64,000 nt of DNA from Nonomuraea zeae (lineage in GTDB: Bacteria; Actinomycetota; Actinomycetes; Streptosporangiales; Streptosporangiaceae), in assembly GCF_005889725.1 (NCBI RefSeq), contig NZ_VCKX01000028.1, positions 1-64,000 of the forward strand. The letters run 5' to 3'. The translations under genes were made by a program, and so were the position numbers. The notes beneath the pieces are model-generated. The model ran no database searches and was not told the origin of the DNA. It was given only the letters and a program-made list of their open reading frames with translations. Shown piece by piece: positions 43,549-51,744 of this stretch; the stretch's first letter is position 1; every line of letters starts with the position of its first letter.

Positions 43549-43958
43549 CGGCAGATCACATATGGGGGCCGCGACCCCGAGATTTTCGGCTTGCCCGATA
43601 TGGGCGAGTTATTGCGCCAAGTCCGATTTGAGATTGCTGGCTTCGCTAAATGATCTATCTGTAGGGGGGCGCTCGTGGACGAACTCCGGGCGGCGAATAT
43701 GAAGAGGTCCACACATGGGGTGAGAGGCTCCTGGGCGCTCTCGGCGCTTCGCGGCTGTCAGACGCCTCGGAACCCCGTTCGATCAAGCGGGATTCTCGGA
43801 AGGCCGGTGGCCGGGATCGGCCAGTGACATGATCGCCACCGGTCTTGCGGCTGGGGCTGGAGTTGCGCAACTCTTGGACGGTGCCCGAGAGCGTAGAGGC
43901 GGCGTGCGATCACTCGTACGGGACCTCCTGGATCCATCGCACGGTCGAGCAGAGCCCA
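43549..43958. other. Intergenic region upstream of the AraC gene
   Basis: About 410 bp between the TetR operator and the chosen AraC start. It is noticeably less GC-rich near 43550-43690 and probably holds the promoters of the two divergent regulators. Weak start codons at 43845 (TTG) and 43881 (GTG) would extend the AraC protein into it. I see no RNA gene or other coding sequence. Confidence 0.5.
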
Positions 43959-44960
43959 GTGGTTTCGGTGTCCACCGACATGGTGCCGAAGAAGGACCGC
44001 CTGGATTGGTGGACGCACCTGTGCGCACACGAGTTCGGCCCCGTGGCGCTGTCCACCGAGCACATCGACGACTTCTGCGGCATGGCGAGCTCCGTCGACC
44101 TGGGGGGCCTGCGGGTGGCGGAGTTCGCGGTGTCGCCGATGACGGGGCGGCGCACCCCGGCCCACATTCGTCAGCACGACCCCGACGGCTACCGGCTCTT
44201 CCTGGTACACGGCAACCCGGTACGCCTGGAACAACGCCGCAACGACTCCTACCTGGAGACCGGCGACATCGCGTTGTTCGACACCTCCTACCCTTTCGCC
44301 ACCGACTTCCTCAACGTCGGCCGGTCCACCCGGTTCACGTTCCTGTTCCTGCCGCGAGAGGCGCTGCCGCTGCCTCGGGACGACATGGAGCGGCTGCTGG
44401 CGAGCAAGCTTTCTGCCCGGACCGGCTCGGGGGCGATGCTGGCCCGCTATCTGACCGCGCTTCGGGAGCACGCCACCGGCTGCGATCCGGCGGAGCTGCC
44501 CCGGCTGGGCACTATCGGTGTCGATCTGGCCGCCGTGTTCCTCGCCGGCCGCCTGGGCACCGAGGGGCGGCTGCCGGTCGAAAGCCGTCAGCGGGCGCTG
44601 GTCGCGCGGATCGACGCCTTCATCGACCACCATCTCGGCGACCCCGAGCTGGGGCCGGTCGGCATCGCCGCCCACCACCATGTCTCGGTGCGGACGCTGC
44701 ACGTGCTGTTCGAACGGCAGCCGGAGACCGTCAGCGCCACGATCCGGCGGCGCAGGCTGGAACGCTGCCGGGCCGACCTGGCCGACCCGCTGCTGCGGGA
44801 GCGGCCGATCGGAGAGATCGGCCTCCGTTGGGGGTTCAGGAACGCCGCGGAGTTCAGCCGGGCCTTCCGCGCCGCCTATGGGATGAGCCCGAGAGAGCAT
44901 CGCCAGCAGGCGCTCGGCCAAGATGGGGAGGAGCGCTCCACCCGGTCGCGGGACGCATGA
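43959..44960 (+). CDS. AraC family transcriptional regulator
   Basis: About 333 residues. The N-terminal part (VPKKDRLDWWTHLC, GDIALFDTSYPF) is the AraC-binding-like ligand domain. The C-terminal ~100 residues carry two helix-turn-helix motifs, ending with IGEIGLRWGFRNAAEFSRAF followed by RAAYGMSPREHR. A GTG at 43959 is chosen by comparison with usual family N-termini; upstream TTG (43845) and GTG (43881) codons lack ribosome sites too. It sits between the TetR gene and the secretion locus, and its target is unclear. Confidence 0.85.
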   Translation: MVSVSTDMVPKKDRLDWWTHLCAHEFGPVALSTEHIDDFCGMASSVDLGGLRVAEFAVSPMTGRRTPAHIRQHDPDGYRLFLVHGNPVRLEQRRNDSYLETGDIALFDTSYPFATDFLNVGRSTRFTFLFLPREALPLPRDDMERLLASKLSARTGSGAMLARYLTALREHATGCDPAELPRLGTIGVDLAAVFLAGRLGTEGRLPVESRQRALVARIDAFIDHHLGDPELGPVGIAAHHHVSVRTLHVLFERQPETVSATIRRRRLERCRADLADPLLRERPIGEIGLRWGFRNAAEFSRAFRAAYGMSPREHRQQALGQDGEERSTRSRDA

Positions 44961-45266
44961 ACCACCTCTTGCCGTACGCCGGGCCGTCCGCTGCTCAGCG
45001 CCTCCGGACGGCCCGCCGCCGTACGTGCCTCGCCACCGCATCCGGGGCGCCAGCACGGCGAGCAGGACAACGAGAAGCGCGGGCACCGCAGCCCTGACAT
45101 GCACGTGCACGCACACCAATCCTCGATCGGGTCGCATCCGTCGGAAAGCCAGCCTGCACCGCTGGATCTGCCGCTGTCGTTAGCGAAAAGCGCAGGATGT
45201 GTTGGCAATGAGCGCAGCCGGCCACCTCATCGACCGGCAGGTCCAGACAATGTAAGGTGCTCGGCC
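44961..45266. other. Non-coding gap before the secretion locus
   Basis: 306 bp between the AraC regulator and the mycosin gene. The mycosin frame is open through part of it, but no ribosome site supports an earlier start. It presumably carries the mycosin promoter. No hairpin, repeat or RNA gene is apparent. Confidence 0.4.
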
Positions 45267-46433
45267 ATGATCGGTCGAGTGCTTCCCACAGCCGTGCTGG
45301 CTCTCGGTCTCGCCACCGCTCCGGCAGCAGCCCCTCCAGCGGCCGTCGCGTCGGCGTTCGAGGAGTGCAACCCCGCAGCGGGTGTGGTGAAGCTGCCCGG
45401 CGGGGAGCCCTGGGCGCAGAAACGGCTCGACATCAAGACCGCATGGCGGCTGAGCACCGGTGCCGGTGTACGGGTGGCGATCATCGACAGCGGCCTTGAC
45501 ATCAAACATCCGCAGCTGCGCGGGTTATCCAGCTTCATTGACTTCACCGGCACCGGATACACCGACTGCGTCGGTCACGGCACCGCCGTCACCGGGATCA
45601 TCGCCGGGCGCGTCTATCCGGGCGTCGCCTTCCACGGCGTAGCCCCGCAGTCGACCGTCATCGAGCTCAAGCAGAGCAACCAGGCCGAGGGCCACGTCGC
45701 CAATCTGGCCGCGGCCATCGACAAGGCGGTTCAGCTGAGGGCCGAGGTCATCAACATCTCGATCAAGGCGGCCGACAATCCCATCCTCAAGGCGGCCGTC
45801 CGGAACGCCCTGGCCAGAGACATCGTGATCGTCGCCGCCGCGGGCAACATCACCGACAAGAACGAGGACGTGCCCGCCTATCCGGGCTCCTACGAGGGAG
45901 TACTGGCCGTCGGCTCGGCAACTCCCGACGGGCGCCGCGCCGACTCCTCCAACACGGCCACCCCCGTGGGTGTCCTGGGACCGGGCGTCGGCATCATCGC
46001 CCCGTGGCCGCGCGGCTCGTACAAGCTGGACCTTGAGGGCTCCAGCTTCAGCGCCGCCTACGTGTCCGGGACAGCGGCCCTGGTGCGCGCCAGGTTCCCG
46101 CATCTTGACCAAGAGCAGGTGCGGCGGCGTATCATCGCCACGGCCGATGGCTCCGTCGGCAAAGGCACAGGGGCGGGCATGGTCAATCCGGTGCTGGCGG
46201 TCAGTGCCGTGCTGCCCTTCGAGCCCGCGGGCCGACCGGTGGTGGCCGCGCCTGCGCCGGCGCCGATCCCTGCGGACGCGATCGCCAAGGTGCCAGCGGA
46301 GGACGTCGTGACCCGGAACATCTCGCTGGCCGTGACGGCGGGAGCGCTGACCCTCGCGGCCGTGGCCGGCGCGCTCGGGGTGGTGCTGCCACGTGGCAGG
46401 GGCCGACTCCGGCGGGCTGGCCCGCCGGTTTAG
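45267..46433 (+). CDS. mycP: Type VII secretion-associated serine protease, mycosin
   Basis: A 388-residue subtilisin-family (S8) protease anchored outside the membrane. A signal peptide covers residues 1-30. The triad is Asp74 (IIDSG), His104 (GHGT) and Ser260 (GSSFSAAYVSG), with oxyanion Asn193 (AAGN). A Pro/Ala linker leads to a C-terminal membrane helix (SLAVTAGALTLAAVAGALGV) and a basic cytosolic tail. This layout is that of mycosins, which are essential for ESX function and process some substrates. The ATG at 45267 gives a proper signal peptide. Confidence 0.93.
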   Translation: MIGRVLPTAVLALGLATAPAAAPPAAVASAFEECNPAAGVVKLPGGEPWAQKRLDIKTAWRLSTGAGVRVAIIDSGLDIKHPQLRGLSSFIDFTGTGYTDCVGHGTAVTGIIAGRVYPGVAFHGVAPQSTVIELKQSNQAEGHVANLAAAIDKAVQLRAEVINISIKAADNPILKAAVRNALARDIVIVAAAGNITDKNEDVPAYPGSYEGVLAVGSATPDGRRADSSNTATPVGVLGPGVGIIAPWPRGSYKLDLEGSSFSAAYVSGTAALVRARFPHLDQEQVRRRIIATADGSVGKGTGAGMVNPVLAVSAVLPFEPAGRPVVAAPAPAPIPADAIAKVPAEDVVTRNISLAVTAGALTLAAVAGALGVVLPRGRGRLRRAGPPV

Positions 46434-46527
46434 CGCCGCCGATCCGGCTGTTGAGATCACTGACTGCAGCGAGCCTGATTTGGCTCGTCATCCGGCCTTA
46501 CCGCGCTTCGAAATGAAGGGACCACAC

Positions 46528-48534
46528 ATGCACCCGTTACAGCCGGGTGACCCGAAGAGGCTTGGCGACTACGTCCTGTCCGGACGGCTGCCGGAAGGAC
46601 CGCGCGGGGCGGCCTTCCTCGGCAAGGAGTCGGACAACGCGCCTCTCCGGGTGATCAAATTGTTGACCGGCCTGCCGGAATCCGAGGCGATCGCGCGCTC
46701 GACCGGAGTCCGGCGGATCTCCAGTTCGTACATCACCAGGACGGTGGACACCGGCCTGCACGACGGCCATCCGTACGTCGTACGAGAGCATGTGGAGGGG
46801 CACAGCCTCGCCGAGACGGTGGCGGCCGACGGGCCGCTCGGCGCCGACGGGGTGGAACGCGTGGCCATCGGCACGCTGACCGCGCTTACCGCCGCGCATC
46901 TGGCGGGCATCACGCACCGCGGGCTGACCCCCAACAATGTGATCATGGGCGCCGACGGTCTCCGGGTGACCGACCTGGATCTCGGCGAAGCCGCCGGCGA
47001 GATCGGCTACCGCTCGCCCGAACAGCTGAAGGACGAGCCGTACAGCTCATCCGCGGATCTGTTCGCCTGGGCGGCCACGGTGGTCTTCGCGGCCACCGGG
47101 AAGGCCCCGTTCGCCCATGAGTCCGACGCGGTGCTGACCGGCGTGCCCGAGCTGGGCACCCTGGCCGAGCCTTTACGCGGTGTGGTGCTCGCGGCGTTGT
47201 CGAAGGACGCCGACCAGCGACCGACCACCTACGCCGCGATGTTGCGCCTGCTCGGTGGCCAGGGACTGGAGCCGGAGGTCACGGCAAAGCTGCCACCGGC
47301 GGGAGTCCCGGCTCCGCCACGGATGTACGACCCCCCCGCGCTGCTGCCGGCGGGCGGCGGCGAGCCGCTCGAAGGCGTGCCGGTGCAGCCCCCGCCCCCG
47401 CCGCTGCCACCGCCCGCGCAGTCGTGGGGTCCGCCGCAGCCGCCGATGCAGGAGCCGCCGCGGCCCAAGGTGTGGCAAGCACAAGTCGCGGGGACGCCTG
47501 CCCCACGCCGGAAATTCCCGGTGGGCCTGGCCGCCTCGGTCGCCGCGCTCATGGTGCTGTCAGGTGTGGGCCTCTGGGGAGCCAGCCGCTACACGGACGC
47601 CCAGCGGATCAACTCGGTCGGCGTCGCGGCCGACGGCAAGGCCACCGACGATGCCCCCGAGCCGGCCGGCGTGGGGAAGAGCGCGGTGACCAACCTCCAC
47701 GACGGTACGGTTCCGCAGCTGAGCGACCCGAACGGCGACCAGCCACAGCCCGAGGTGACCGTGCCGTGGGCCACCTCTCCCAGCGCCGATCCGTACGACG
47801 TGAGCCCGCTCATCCTGCCTACGGACGAGCGGTCGAGTGTGCCGACCCCGCCTGTCTACAGCACGGTGCCGACGCCCTCCCCGCTGCCGACCCAGCCGGT
47901 TCCCACTCCGCAGGCCACGACCACAGCGCCGAAGACCCCGCAGGCGACCGCCACGCAGGCGAAGACTCCGCAGGCGACCAAGACGGTCACGGAGAAGGCG
48001 ACGGAGAAGCCGACGGAGAAGAGCACCAAGACGCCGGAGCAGTCCCAGGAGCCGACCCCGACTCCCGCGAAGAGCACCGAGACCCCGCCTCCGACCCCGA
48101 CTCCCGCCAAGACCACGCAGGCGCCCGCTCCCGCGCCAACGACCGAGGCGCCCGCTCCCGCGCCGGCGCCGACCAAGACCGCGGCCCCACCGCCCCCGCA
48201 GCCGGAGCCGAAGAACCCCTACACGCCGGCGCAGGTGTGCGGCTCCGGGTTTTACGTGCAGCGCTCGCAGTCGTTCAACGGCGGTGAGACCTTCCAGTTG
48301 TACAACAGTGGCACCAAGCAGAACTGCGTGGTGACAATGAAGTATGTGGGCGTGGGCAAGGAAAGCCCCGTCAGCGCGACGCTCGACGTCCAAGACGGAG
48401 GCAGCGCGACCGACAGCGGAAACTTCAAGTACTACGCCGGACCGGTCAAGCTCTCCGCGCCAGGCAAGTGCGTGAAGTTTTCCGGCAGCGTCGGTGCGGG
48501 AAGTACCGCCGCAGGCTGGGCGAACTGCAGCTGA
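46528..48534 (+). CDS. Transmembrane pseudokinase with extracellular Pro/Thr linker and SapA-like domain
   Basis: A 668-residue protein. Residues ~10-245 have a Ser/Thr kinase fold with Lys44 kept (RVIK). The catalytic loop reads HRGLTPNN instead of HRDxKxxN, and DFG is DLD, so catalysis is unlikely. A Pro-rich stretch precedes one membrane helix (331-350). Outside lie ~200 Pro/Thr/Lys-rich residues and a C-terminal domain (563-668) with four Cys. That domain resembles the actinomycete spore-associated protein A family (from memory). AAGGGA precedes the ATG at 46528. Adjacent to mycosin, it may be a signalling or scaffold part of the secretion system. Confidence 0.82.
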   Translation: MHPLQPGDPKRLGDYVLSGRLPEGPRGAAFLGKESDNAPLRVIKLLTGLPESEAIARSTGVRRISSSYITRTVDTGLHDGHPYVVREHVEGHSLAETVAADGPLGADGVERVAIGTLTALTAAHLAGITHRGLTPNNVIMGADGLRVTDLDLGEAAGEIGYRSPEQLKDEPYSSSADLFAWAATVVFAATGKAPFAHESDAVLTGVPELGTLAEPLRGVVLAALSKDADQRPTTYAAMLRLLGGQGLEPEVTAKLPPAGVPAPPRMYDPPALLPAGGGEPLEGVPVQPPPPPLPPPAQSWGPPQPPMQEPPRPKVWQAQVAGTPAPRRKFPVGLAASVAALMVLSGVGLWGASRYTDAQRINSVGVAADGKATDDAPEPAGVGKSAVTNLHDGTVPQLSDPNGDQPQPEVTVPWATSPSADPYDVSPLILPTDERSSVPTPPVYSTVPTPSPLPTQPVPTPQATTTAPKTPQATATQAKTPQATKTVTEKATEKPTEKSTKTPEQSQEPTPTPAKSTETPPPTPTPAKTTQAPAPAPTTEAPAPAPAPTKTAAPPPPQPEPKNPYTPAQVCGSGFYVQRSQSFNGGETFQLYNSGTKQNCVVTMKYVGVGKESPVSATLDVQDGGSATDSGNFKYYAGPVKLSAPGKCVKFSGSVGAGSTAAGWANCS

Positions 48535-48545
48535 CTCAGCGCGGG

Positions 48546-48579
48546 ACGGCCTTGCCCGGAGTCCTCCGGGCAAGGCCGT
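48546..48579. terminator. Bidirectional hairpin terminator
   Basis: Perfect 15-bp arms (48546-48560 and 48565-48579) around a 4-base loop, located in the 60-bp gap between two convergent genes. Position and strength fit a shared transcription terminator. Confidence 0.8.
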
Positions 48580-48594
48580 CGTCGCTGCGGGCGG

Positions 48595-49026
48595 TCAGTC
48601 CCGGAGGCGGCTCCGGGCATGACGCATCCGGTCCAGCCGCTCGTGCGTCTCGGCCGTGTAGGTGTCCTGCACCTCGGTCAGATCACGCTGGAAGGCGTCC
48701 AGCAGGCCGTCGCCGTCAGGTAGGAAGGCGATCAGGGCCTTGGCCTGGCGCTCGTGATCGAGCTGAGCTGCGGCGACGGCTTCGATCACCTCGCGGCTCA
48801 GATCGTGGGAGCCGAGCTTCATCGCTCTCGGGCTGATGGCCAGGTCGACGAGCCTGCTGTCGGCGTCCACACGTGCCGAGACCGCGCCGGTGGCGCTCTC
48901 GCCTGCGCCGGAAAGCCGGCGCAGGCCCTGCATGGCCTGCCCGAGCTCGCGCATCGAACGCTCGCTCGCCTGTACGAACTTGTCCAGCTCGGTGAGTCGC
49001 GTGTCGTCTGCATCCATGGCGGCCAC
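48595..49026 (-). CDS. YbaB/EbfC family protein (ESX-locus type, copy 1)
   Basis: A 143-residue protein with long helices flanking a short sheet (VSARVDADSRLVDLAISPRAMKL), the YbaB/EbfC core. Classic members bind DNA; members in ESX loci are common but uncharacterised. A GTG at 49026 has GGAGG 8 nt upstream. It is divergent from the small secretion-associated gene at 49137. A second family member lies at 57341. Confidence 0.75.
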   Translation of the reverse strand: MAAMDADDTRLTELDKFVQASERSMRELGQAMQGLRRLSGAGESATGAVSARVDADSRLVDLAISPRAMKLGSHDLSREVIEAVAAAQLDHERQAKALIAFLPDGDGLLDAFQRDLTEVQDTYTAETHERLDRMRHARSRLRD

Positions 49027-49136
49027 GCCATCGACCTCCGGTTAACCGACGCCGATCGCAGGCTGTCCAGAGATCGAATTGATCATGAACCCGTCATGAG
49101 CCGGCACCCGGGACGCCGGTTCGTCCATGAAGATCC

Positions 49137-49463
49137 GTGCACATGAACGCGGATGCCGTCCCAGGACGCGACCTCTATGTCACCTCCACCTCGATCGGCG
49201 CCCTGAGGGGCCGGGTCGACAGCGAGCTCAAGGTGGCACTGACCTTCGTCAAAGACCTCTGTGACACGACGAGCGTGGCTTCGCCGGGCTTCGGCGTACT
49301 GGGTGAGCTGGTGATGGGTGGCACGTACGAGGACCTCCGCGAATGGGCGGAGAAGCAGATCGGCAACGCCGAGGCCGTCTGTGACGGATGGAGCGCGGCG
49401 CTGGCTCAGGCCGAGCTCAACTGGCGCGCCGCGGAAAGCGCCAGCAAGGTGCGGTACGTCTGA
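49137..49463 (+). CDS. ESX-locus helical protein with PGFGxxG motif (copy 1)
   Basis: A 108-residue helical protein. TSIGALRGRVDSELKVALTF is followed by SPGFGVLG and then WSAALAQAELNWRAAE. The same motif order occurs in residues 50-130 of the protein at 60485-61570 (FPGFGVIG, then WKVALKKADANYRTAE), so the two are homologous. Start is GTG 49137 or ATG 49143; neither has a strong ribosome site. Its stop overlaps the next start as TGATG. Probably a secreted or chaperone-like T7SS component; no known function recognised. Confidence 0.7.
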   Translation: MHMNADAVPGRDLYVTSTSIGALRGRVDSELKVALTFVKDLCDTTSVASPGFGVLGELVMGGTYEDLREWAEKQIGNAEAVCDGWSAALAQAELNWRAAESASKVRYV

Positions 49464-50191
49464 TGAATCCCTTCGGCCCACGTGTGGTGGGGATGCTCCA
49501 GCGTCTGGGCAAGATCTCGCCCTGGACGGTGGCGGCGGCGACCATCGCGGGCACCGCCGTCGCCAACGAGCCGGGCATGGCCCAGGCGGCGTCCAACTGG
49601 AAGCACGGCATCTCCGGGCGCCTCGACGACGGGATCAAACAGCTCCTTCCGCAGCTGGTCAACACTTCGCGTGCCGGCTGGGTCGCGCTGGACCAGCAGG
49701 AGTTCGAGCGGGTCGTCTGGCTGTTCCATCGGGAGATCGGCGTACTGCGCGGGGTGCTGGGCGACGTCGGCGGCATGATGGACGAAGTCGCAGCCGGATA
49801 CCGCGGCTACTGGCTCAAGATCGCCAGCCTTTGCGTGACCGCCGGGACGTTGCTGATGTTCGCCAAGCGGCTGCAGGCATCGCCGCACACCGCGCTCTGG
49901 GGCGGCCTGCTGGAGAAGTTCATCGCCTCGGGGCTCAACGGTGCGGTGGCCGTGCTCACGCTCACGCTGGTGTCCAGCATGCGCGGCGCGGGCGAGGTCA
50001 TGGCGACGATCGTGAAGAAGGATCACCAGTTCAGCTATGTGGCCCCGGCCGGCCCGGGGAAGATCAATTTCGCCCAGGCCGCCATCGACGTGAACGCCTT
50101 CCCATCGTTTCAGGCGCCGGCGAGGCCGGGAGAGCTGCCTCCGGACGCCGGCCGCTTCGATTGGAAGGAACCGGACACGAAGCCCGAATGA
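49463..50191 (+). CDS. ESX-locus membrane protein (copy 1 of a duplicated module)
   Basis: A 242-residue protein. A short hydrophobic N-terminus (PWTVAAATIAGTAVANEPGM) is followed by a helical stretch, then two membrane helices (about residues 115-132 and 150-172) and a soluble tail. The N-terminal pattern PW...G...EPG-M...W matches the protein at 61571-62320. The helical stretch has GW where that homologue has a WEG turn. Coupled by TGATG to the upstream PGFG gene. Function unknown. Confidence 0.7.
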   Translation: MNPFGPRVVGMLQRLGKISPWTVAAATIAGTAVANEPGMAQAASNWKHGISGRLDDGIKQLLPQLVNTSRAGWVALDQQEFERVVWLFHREIGVLRGVLGDVGGMMDEVAAGYRGYWLKIASLCVTAGTLLMFAKRLQASPHTALWGGLLEKFIASGLNGAVAVLTLTLVSSMRGAGEVMATIVKKDHQFSYVAPAGPGKINFAQAAIDVNAFPSFQAPARPGELPPDAGRFDWKEPDTKPE

Positions 50192-50251
50192 GCGGTGACT
50201 TCCCTCACTTCGTCAGATCGGCGGCCTCGGCGATGACGCTGGAGAGCGGTG

Positions 50252-51412
50252 CTAGTAGGGCTGATAGCCACCGCCTTGCGCGAGGGAGGCGATGCCGGGG
50301 TGACCGGCGAGGTTGCCGTAGCGGCTGTAGGTGTAGAGGACTCCCGCGATGATGTTGTCGACCGGGTCGAGGATCTTGCCGTGGCCGGGCAGGGCGTGCG
50401 CGTTGAACGTCGGAGGGATGGTCTGCATCAGGCCCTGGGACGGCACGCCGTTCTTGGCGTTGATGTCCCAGGTGTTGACGGCGCCGGGGTCGCCGCCGGA
50501 TTCGTGATAGATGATCGTCCAGATGCGCTGGACATCGTCGGCGTCGTTCGCGTCCAGATCGCTGACGTCGATGCCACGCTCGCGCATGGTGCCCGCCATC
50601 TCGGGCGACTTGATGATGGTGAGCGCCTGCTTGATCCATTCGACGACCTCGGCCTTGGGCGCGGGGGCGCCCCCTCCCGACGAGGCTCCGCCACCCGCCC
50701 CGGAGCCGTTGCCCGAGCCGCCACCCGACAGTCGCGTCTGCTCCTGAACGGGCGTCCTCGTCCAGACGACCTTCTTGTCACCCGGATCGAAGTCCGCCCC
50801 GCCGGCAAAGGGAATGCCGGTGAAGAAGCCGAATCCGGCGTTCTCTCCGGATCCACCGATCTTGACGTGGCCACCCAATATGGTCCTGGCGGCATTGACG
50901 GACTCCTCGGCCGCCTTGACATGCCCTTTGGCGAGCTCGATGTTGCCGTTCATGAGACCGGTCATGGTACCGCCGGCCCACAGCGCGGCCATCGCCTCGG
51001 CCTCGGTCTTGCCAGGGTTCTTGTCGAGGTGGTCCTGGAGGTGCGTGACCGCGCTGGTGACCGCCTGCTTGCAGAGCCCGTCGATGTCGGAACGGGCCTT
51101 CTCCAGCGCTTGGGCGGTGTTGTCGAGCGCTTCGGCGCAGGCGCGGACCGCCGTGTTGAACCCTTCGCCCGCCTTCGGGTAGAGACGCATGTGCCGGTCG
51201 AAAGCGTCCGCGGAGCCCCCCTCCCATTTCAGGTCGACGTCGTTGACGAACCTGACGAGAGCGGAGGTGGCGTCCGCGGTCTGGAACGAGCACGCCCGCC
51301 AGACCGAGGCGATGTCCCTGATGCCCTGAGGGTTTCCCGTCACCTTCAGGAGCAGGCCCGCCAGCTCCTGGCCGCCGGGTAACTCGGTGATGTCCGGTGT
51401 GCGGATGCTCAT
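50252..51412 (-). CDS. WXG-type protein fused to a lytic transglycosylase (SLT) domain, candidate T7SS effector
   Basis: A 386-residue protein without a signal peptide. Residues 1-180 form ESX-type helical hairpins with W63-E64-G65. A Gly/Ser-rich linker (229-249) follows, then a lysozyme-like SLT domain from ~255. The catalytic Glu304 is in YHESGGDPGAVN, and PSQGLMQTIPPTF follows. The absence of a Sec signal plus an ESX N-terminus implies export by the type VII system. It could remodel the cell's own wall for the secretion channel or attack competitors. Its ATG overlaps the stop of the small upstream gene, and both follow eccC on the same strand. Confidence 0.85.
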   Translation of the reverse strand: MSIRTPDITELPGGQELAGLLLKVTGNPQGIRDIASVWRACSFQTADATSALVRFVNDVDLKWEGGSADAFDRHMRLYPKAGEGFNTAVRACAEALDNTAQALEKARSDIDGLCKQAVTSAVTHLQDHLDKNPGKTEAEAMAALWAGGTMTGLMNGNIELAKGHVKAAEESVNAARTILGGHVKIGGSGENAGFGFFTGIPFAGGADFDPGDKKVVWTRTPVQEQTRLSGGGSGNGSGAGGGASSGGGAPAPKAEVVEWIKQALTIIKSPEMAGTMRERGIDVSDLDANDADDVQRIWTIIYHESGGDPGAVNTWDINAKNGVPSQGLMQTIPPTFNAHALPGHGKILDPVDNIIAGVLYTYSRYGNLAGHPGIASLAQGGGYQPY

Positions 51413-51723
51413 GCGCCCGAAGCCGCCGCGGCCGTGCGGAGGTTGGTCTCCACACCGTCGAGCGCCCGCTCGACGCTCTCCAGCTTGATCTGGCCGCTGT
51501 TCATCTCAACGCGGATGCCGGTCCAGGCCGCGTCCATCTTGGCGGCCAGCTCGTGTGCGCCGTCCAGCGTGCCGAACAGCGTGGCACTCGTCGGCTCGGC
51601 CGGAGCCTTCGACTTGCTGTCCTTGAGGACGTTGCCGAGATCGAACTCCTTGGACGCTGTCCGGACCCGTGTTCTGCACTCGTCGAAGGCCTGGTAGGAA
51701 ACATCAACGAAGCCTGTGCCCAT
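51409..51723 (-). CDS. Small helical ESX-associated protein, partner of the WXG-transglycosylase
   Basis: A 104-residue all-helical protein (GFVDVSYQAFDECRTRVRTA; IKLESVERALDGVETNLRTA), of WXG100-like size with an AAWTGIR turn. It sits 21 bp after eccC and overlaps the transglycosylase gene by ATGA. In other systems small helical proteins encoded directly before an LXG/WXG effector act as targeting partners. That role is the likely one here, but is inference. Confidence 0.7.
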   Translation of the reverse strand: MGTGFVDVSYQAFDECRTRVRTASKEFDLGNVLKDSKSKAPAEPTSATLFGTLDGAHELAAKMDAAWTGIRVEMNSGQIKLESVERALDGVETNLRTAAAASGA

Positions 51724-51744
51724 GCCGACGGAGCATAGTGGACA

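Noticed and set aside
43659..43875. Possible small gene in the TetR-AraC gap
   Set aside because: Short frames there have no ribosome site and no recognisable sequence.
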